From contig NZ_MAXF01000130.1 of NCBI RefSeq assembly GCF_001704635.1, positions 1 to 64,000 on the forward strand: 64,000 bases of DNA. The letters are read 5' to 3'. Shown here one piece after another: positions 60,684 through 64,000 of the stretch. A model generated the notes under the pieces. The model did not search any database. It was not told the origin of the DNA and saw only the letters and a program-made list of their open reading frames with translations. The number at the start of each line of letters is the position of its first letter. The first letter of the stretch is position 1. This DNA comes from Streptomyces sparsogenes (lineage in GTDB: Bacteria > Actinomycetota > Actinomycetes > Streptomycetales > Streptomycetaceae). The position numbers were made by a program, and so were the translations under genes.

Positions 60684-61864
60684 GCCTGGTCCAACTTCTC
60701 TTCGCCGTGCTCCTGGTCCTCGCCAACGGCTTCTTCGTCGGCGCCGAGTTCGCCCTCGTCTCCGTCCGCCGCAGCCAGATCGAGCCACGCGCGGCCGAGG
60801 GCTCGGCCCGCGCCCGTACGGTGCTCACCGGCCTGGAGAACCTGCCGCAGATGATGGCGGCCGCGCAGTTCGGCATCACCGTCTGTTCGCTGACGCTCGG
60901 CGCGGTCGCCGAACCGACCGTGGCGCACCTGCTGGAGCCGGTCTTCCACGCCGTCCACCTGCCCGAGCAGCTCGTCCACCCCCTCGGCTACGCCATCGCG
61001 CTGGCCGTGGTGGTCTGTCTGCACCTGGTGATCGGCGAGATGGTGCCGAAGAACCTGGCCATGGCGGCCCCCGAGAAGACCGCGCTGTGGCTCGCTCCCG
61101 GCCTGGTCGCCTTCGCCCGGCTGTGCCGTCCGGTCACCGCGCTGCTCGGCGCCTGCGCCCGGCTGGTGCTGCGGCTGTTCCGGGTGGAGCCCAAGGACGA
61201 GGTCGAGGCGGTCTTCACCAGTGAGCAGCTCACCCACCTGGTCGAGGACTCCCGGCAGGCCGGGCTGCTCGACCCCGGTGAGCAGGAGCGGCTCGCCGAC
61301 GCCCTCGAACTGGGCAGCCGCCCGGTCACCGATGTGCTGCTTGACCCGGCGGGCCTGGTCACCGTCGATCCCTCGGTCACGCCCCGCCAGATCGAGGAGC
61401 TGACCGTACGGACCGGCTACTCGCGTTTCCCGGTGCGCGGGGCCGGCGGCGCCTTCATGGGCTATCTGCATGTGAAGGACGTCCTGGACCTCGATGCCCC
61501 GGACCGGGCCGTGCCCCAGCACCTGTGGCGGCCGATCGGGACGCTGCGGGCGGAGCTGCCGCTGGACGACGCGCTCACCGTGATGCGGCGGGCGGCCTCG
61601 CACCTGGCGGCCGTGGCCGACGCCACGGGCAAGGTGCTGGGCCTGGTCGCCCTGGAGGACGTCCTGGAGATGCTGGTCGGCGAGGTACGGGACCCCTCCC
61701 ACCGGGGCGGGACCCGCGACCGGGTGGCCGAACCCAGGGCCGGGACGGCGGCCGCGGTTTCGGAGCCGGCTTCAGCGGCCTCGGGTTCGGGGGGCTCGGC
61801 TTCGGGGCCCTCCGTCTCGGAGACCTCGGCGTCGGAGGACGAGGAGCGGGCGATGGTCGGCTGA
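60680..61864 (+). CDS. CNNM-type membrane protein with CBS domains (second)
   Basis: 394 residues, coupled to the first gene by ATGA. It shares the LANGFFVGAEFALVSVRRSQ, AAAQFGITVCSLTLGAVAEP and IGEMVPKNLAMAAPEK core and a CBS pair (VLLDPAGLVTVDPSVTPRQI, VLGLVALEDVLEMLVGEV), but it lacks the CorC_HlyC domain, ending instead in a Ser/Ala/Glu-rich tail. The two probably act as a heteromer. The domain difference is typical of adjacent actinobacterial pairs. Confidence 0.91.
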   Translation: MSLVQLLFAVLLVLANGFFVGAEFALVSVRRSQIEPRAAEGSARARTVLTGLENLPQMMAAAQFGITVCSLTLGAVAEPTVAHLLEPVFHAVHLPEQLVHPLGYAIALAVVVCLHLVIGEMVPKNLAMAAPEKTALWLAPGLVAFARLCRPVTALLGACARLVLRLFRVEPKDEVEAVFTSEQLTHLVEDSRQAGLLDPGEQERLADALELGSRPVTDVLLDPAGLVTVDPSVTPRQIEELTVRTGYSRFPVRGAGGAFMGYLHVKDVLDLDAPDRAVPQHLWRPIGTLRAELPLDDALTVMRRAASHLAAVADATGKVLGLVALEDVLEMLVGEVRDPSHRGGTRDRVAEPRAGTAAAVSEPASAASGSGGSASGPSVSETSASEDEERAMVG

Positions 61865-61892
61865 GCGGGCGCGGCCGCGCCCGTGGCCGGCG

Positions 61893-63794
61893 CTACACCG
61901 GCGGCGGGTCCTGCGGGTCGCGGTACATGGGGCCGCGGCCGGACAGGACCTCGCCGTACGCCTGCATCAGGTCCGGGAGCCGCAGCGTGGCGAGGTCGTC
62001 GCGGGTCGGGGTGCCGGACCAGCCGGACAGCCGCAGATCCCGGTAGGCGCAGCTTTTCTCGTACAGCGTGCGCAGGAACCGGCCGTTGCCCAGCTCGTCG
62101 ATCCAGCCCTGCTCCACGACGTGTCCGCTGATGGAGCGCAGCTCCTCCACGGCCTCCTCGTCCCACCGGTCGCCGTTCTCGGCGGCCAGCACCTCGCCGA
62201 TCCGGGTGAGCTCCAGCGGGCGGTAGCTGGGGAAGTCGACGCGCGTGGTGAAGCGCGAGCCGAGGCCCGGGTTCGCGGCCAGCAGCCGGTCCATCCCCTC
62301 GGGGTAGCCGGCCAGGATCACCACCAGGCGGTCGCGGTTGTCCTCCGCGCGCTTGAGCAGCACCTGCAGCGCCTCGTCGCCGTACGCGTCGCCCTTGCTG
62401 TAGCCGGAGTTGGACAGGGAGTACGCCTCGTCCACGAACAGCACCCCGCCGAGCGCCGAGTCGATCAGCTCGCTGGCCTTCACGGCGGTCTGGCCCAGGT
62501 ACTCGCCGACCAGGTCGGCACGCCCGGCCTCGACCAGATTGTCGCTGCTCAGCAGCCCCAGCGCGTAGAAGACCCGGCCCAGGATGCGGGCCACGGTGGT
62601 CTTGCCGGTGCCGGAGGGGCCGGAGAAGACGAAGTGCCGCTTGGGCGGCTGGACCGGGAGGCCCTGCCCGGCGCGCAGCCGGGCCATGTGCAGCTGCGCC
62701 GACAGCGCCCGCACCTGCCGCTTGACGGGCTCCAGGCCGACCATGCGCTCCAGCTCCTGCAGCGCGTGCTCCAGCAGGACCGGGTCGGAGGGGCCGGGCT
62801 GCGGGGGGACGCCGGCCCGCTCGCGCGGGCCGTCGGCGGCCACCGCGGGCGCGGTCACCAGCGGGGGGCCCTCCGGCTCCGGGCCGGTGGGGCGCGGCTC
62901 CCGGCCGTCCGCCGGGTCGGCGGTGACCAGCGGGTCGGGGTCGGCGGCGGGGCCGTCGCGGCCCTCGGCGGCGTCCTGGCTGCCGAGTCCGGCCAGCGAC
63001 ACGGCGGCCAGGTCCGCGGTCTCGTCCAGGCCGTCGCCCTCGGCTATGGCCGCCAGCCGGGCCGCGGTGTCCATGAAGGTCGGGTCGATGCGGTGCACCG
63101 CGCGGTAGAGGGGGAGCGCCGCGGCGCTGCGGCCGGTGCCCTCGTGGGCGCGGGCCAGCCAGTAGCGCAGCTCCTTGCGCTGCGGCTGTTCGCTGCGGCA
63201 GCGCATCAGGGCCGCGGCGAGCAGTGGTTCGGCCTGGCCGTACATCTCCAGGCGCACCCGGGCCATGCCGCCGAACAGCCCCGCCTCGATGCCGAGTAAG
63301 GGGTCGTCCAGCAGCGGCTCGGTGTGCCGCACCAGCTGCTCCCAGTCCTTGACCAGGTAGGCGCGGCAGGCGTGCAGGAACCGCGCCTGCGGGTCGGCCT
63401 CCACGGGCGGGCAGCCGGCCAGGGCCCGGTCCAGCTCGGGGACGTGGCGGCCGTCGAGCCAGTGGGAGGCGTGCGCGAGCAGCAGGTCCCGGCTGGTCTC
63501 CAGGACCGGCTGGACCCACCAGCCCAGCCAGTACCAGGAGTTCAGGGTGCGGTGGTGGCGGGCGCGCTGCTCGCCGAAGCGGTCGCGGTGCCGGTACATC
63601 CGCAGCAGCGCGGTCGTGGTGTCGGCGCGCAGCGCGTGGAGACCGAGCCAGGCGTCGGCCATGCCGGGGTCGTGCCGCACCGCCGTCCGGAACTCGTCCT
63701 CGGCCTGGGCGTACGCGCCCATGGTGTACGCGTCGACGGCCCGCAGCCAGGCGAGATCGGCCGGGGAGTGCGAACCCTGGGTGCCGAAATCCAT
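61893..63794 (-). CDS. TPR-AAA+ ATPase (CbxX/CfqX, EccA-like)
   Basis: 633 residues from the ATG at 63794; the frame is open 60 codons further, without a good start signal. Residues 1 to about 280 are helical TPR-like repeats (AVDAYTMGAYAQAEDEFRTA, RHDPGMADAWLGLHAL). A Pro/Glu-rich linker follows, then a AAA+ domain: Walker A FSGPSGTGKTTVARILGR, Walker B GGVLFVDEAYSLSNSGYSKG and sensor FTTRVDFPSYRPLELTRIGE. This is the architecture of EccA of type VII secretion, but no ESX genes are nearby. Partner unknown; convergent with the CNNM pair. Confidence 0.88.
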   Translation of the reverse strand: MDFGTQGSHSPADLAWLRAVDAYTMGAYAQAEDEFRTAVRHDPGMADAWLGLHALRADTTTALLRMYRHRDRFGEQRARHHRTLNSWYWLGWWVQPVLETSRDLLLAHASHWLDGRHVPELDRALAGCPPVEADPQARFLHACRAYLVKDWEQLVRHTEPLLDDPLLGIEAGLFGGMARVRLEMYGQAEPLLAAALMRCRSEQPQRKELRYWLARAHEGTGRSAAALPLYRAVHRIDPTFMDTAARLAAIAEGDGLDETADLAAVSLAGLGSQDAAEGRDGPAADPDPLVTADPADGREPRPTGPEPEGPPLVTAPAVAADGPRERAGVPPQPGPSDPVLLEHALQELERMVGLEPVKRQVRALSAQLHMARLRAGQGLPVQPPKRHFVFSGPSGTGKTTVARILGRVFYALGLLSSDNLVEAGRADLVGEYLGQTAVKASELIDSALGGVLFVDEAYSLSNSGYSKGDAYGDEALQVLLKRAEDNRDRLVVILAGYPEGMDRLLAANPGLGSRFTTRVDFPSYRPLELTRIGEVLAAENGDRWDEEAVEELRSISGHVVEQGWIDELGNGRFLRTLYEKSCAYRDLRLSGWSGTPTRDDLATLRLPDLMQAYGEVLSGRGPMYRDPQDPPPV

Positions 63795-64000
63795 CACGTC
63801 CCCCACCAACCCTGCCCCCGTGGTTGCCGCCGGGGCGGCTGCCCCTTTCGCATCGTACCTGCGCAGGCCGCACGGGCCGAGGGTGCCGCACGGCTGTTCG
63901 TGTCCGACCTGCCTGGCCGGGCGGCGTGCGCGGGGGCGCGCAGGGGGCGTGAAAGGCCGGAAGACGCTGGTCACCCAGGGTGAGGGCGGTGGGGAGCAAA

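Overview
The window is a very GC-rich actinobacterial chromosome segment, almost certainly Streptomyces. The evidence is codon bias with G/C in third positions, many GTG starts, an integration host factor of the actinobacterial H2TH type, PriA without helicase motifs, and a pyr / gmk-rpoZ-coaBC-metK-priA / fmt-rsmB / rpe / guaB1 / rib-his order that I recall as typical of Streptomyces. No tRNA, rRNA, IS element or CRISPR array was seen.

Region by region. 1-8417: the 3' part of the pyrimidine operon (pyrC, a membrane PH-like gene, carA, carB, pyrD, pyrF), mostly with overlapping or closely spaced genes. 8418-15020: core housekeeping genes (IHF, gmk, rpoZ, coaBC, metK, priA). 15021-15881: a noncoding, degenerate tandem repeat array. 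15882-25806: an HTH protein, fmt, an ABC exporter, rsmB, a secreted serine hydrolase, rpe, a SorC-type regulator and guaB1. 25865-26886: two translationally coupled small genes, one a membrane protein. 27154-31887: a probable amino-acid catabolic cluster (APC permease, Lrp/AsnC regulator, carbon-nitrogen hydrolase, flavin amino-acid monooxygenase) that resembles a lysine 2-monooxygenase / 5-aminovaleramidase (DavB/DavA) set.

32301-46929: a 14.6-kb integrated phage-like element inserted into a DUF5995-like gene. The two gene halves lie outside the element, and joining them across the shared 8-bp core GCCAGCGC restores one uninterrupted 231-codon frame. The element carries a large serine integrase beside attR, a divergent ribbon-helix-helix regulator with two paired operator palindromes, a noncoding AT-richer segment with GGGTCA palindromes, a terminase-small-subunit-like gene, a scaffold-like gene, a 1,551-residue tape measure protein with two cell-wall hydrolase domains, an XRE regulator with a long helical C-terminal part, and a surprising number of small Cys-rich proteins, many separated by their own stem-loop terminators. 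No large terminase, portal, major capsid, major tail or replication gene is visible. The coupled, undamaged reading frames therefore suggest either a phage satellite or a neatly deleted prophage; this is the most interesting part of the window.

46930-53185: host genes again: an MmyB-type regulator divergent from the broken gene, an NCS2 uracil/xanthine permease, an ArsR-like regulator, an MFS transporter and a ROK regulator with repeat-rich shared upstream DNA. 53264-58977: an FMN riboswitch followed by ribD, ribE, ribBA, ribH, then hisE, hisG and a PH-like membrane protein. 59292-63794: two coupled CNNM/CorC-type membrane proteins and, convergent to them, a TPR-AAA+ ATPase of the CbxX/EccA type. 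Functional calls rest on motif recognition by eye; no database search was possible.
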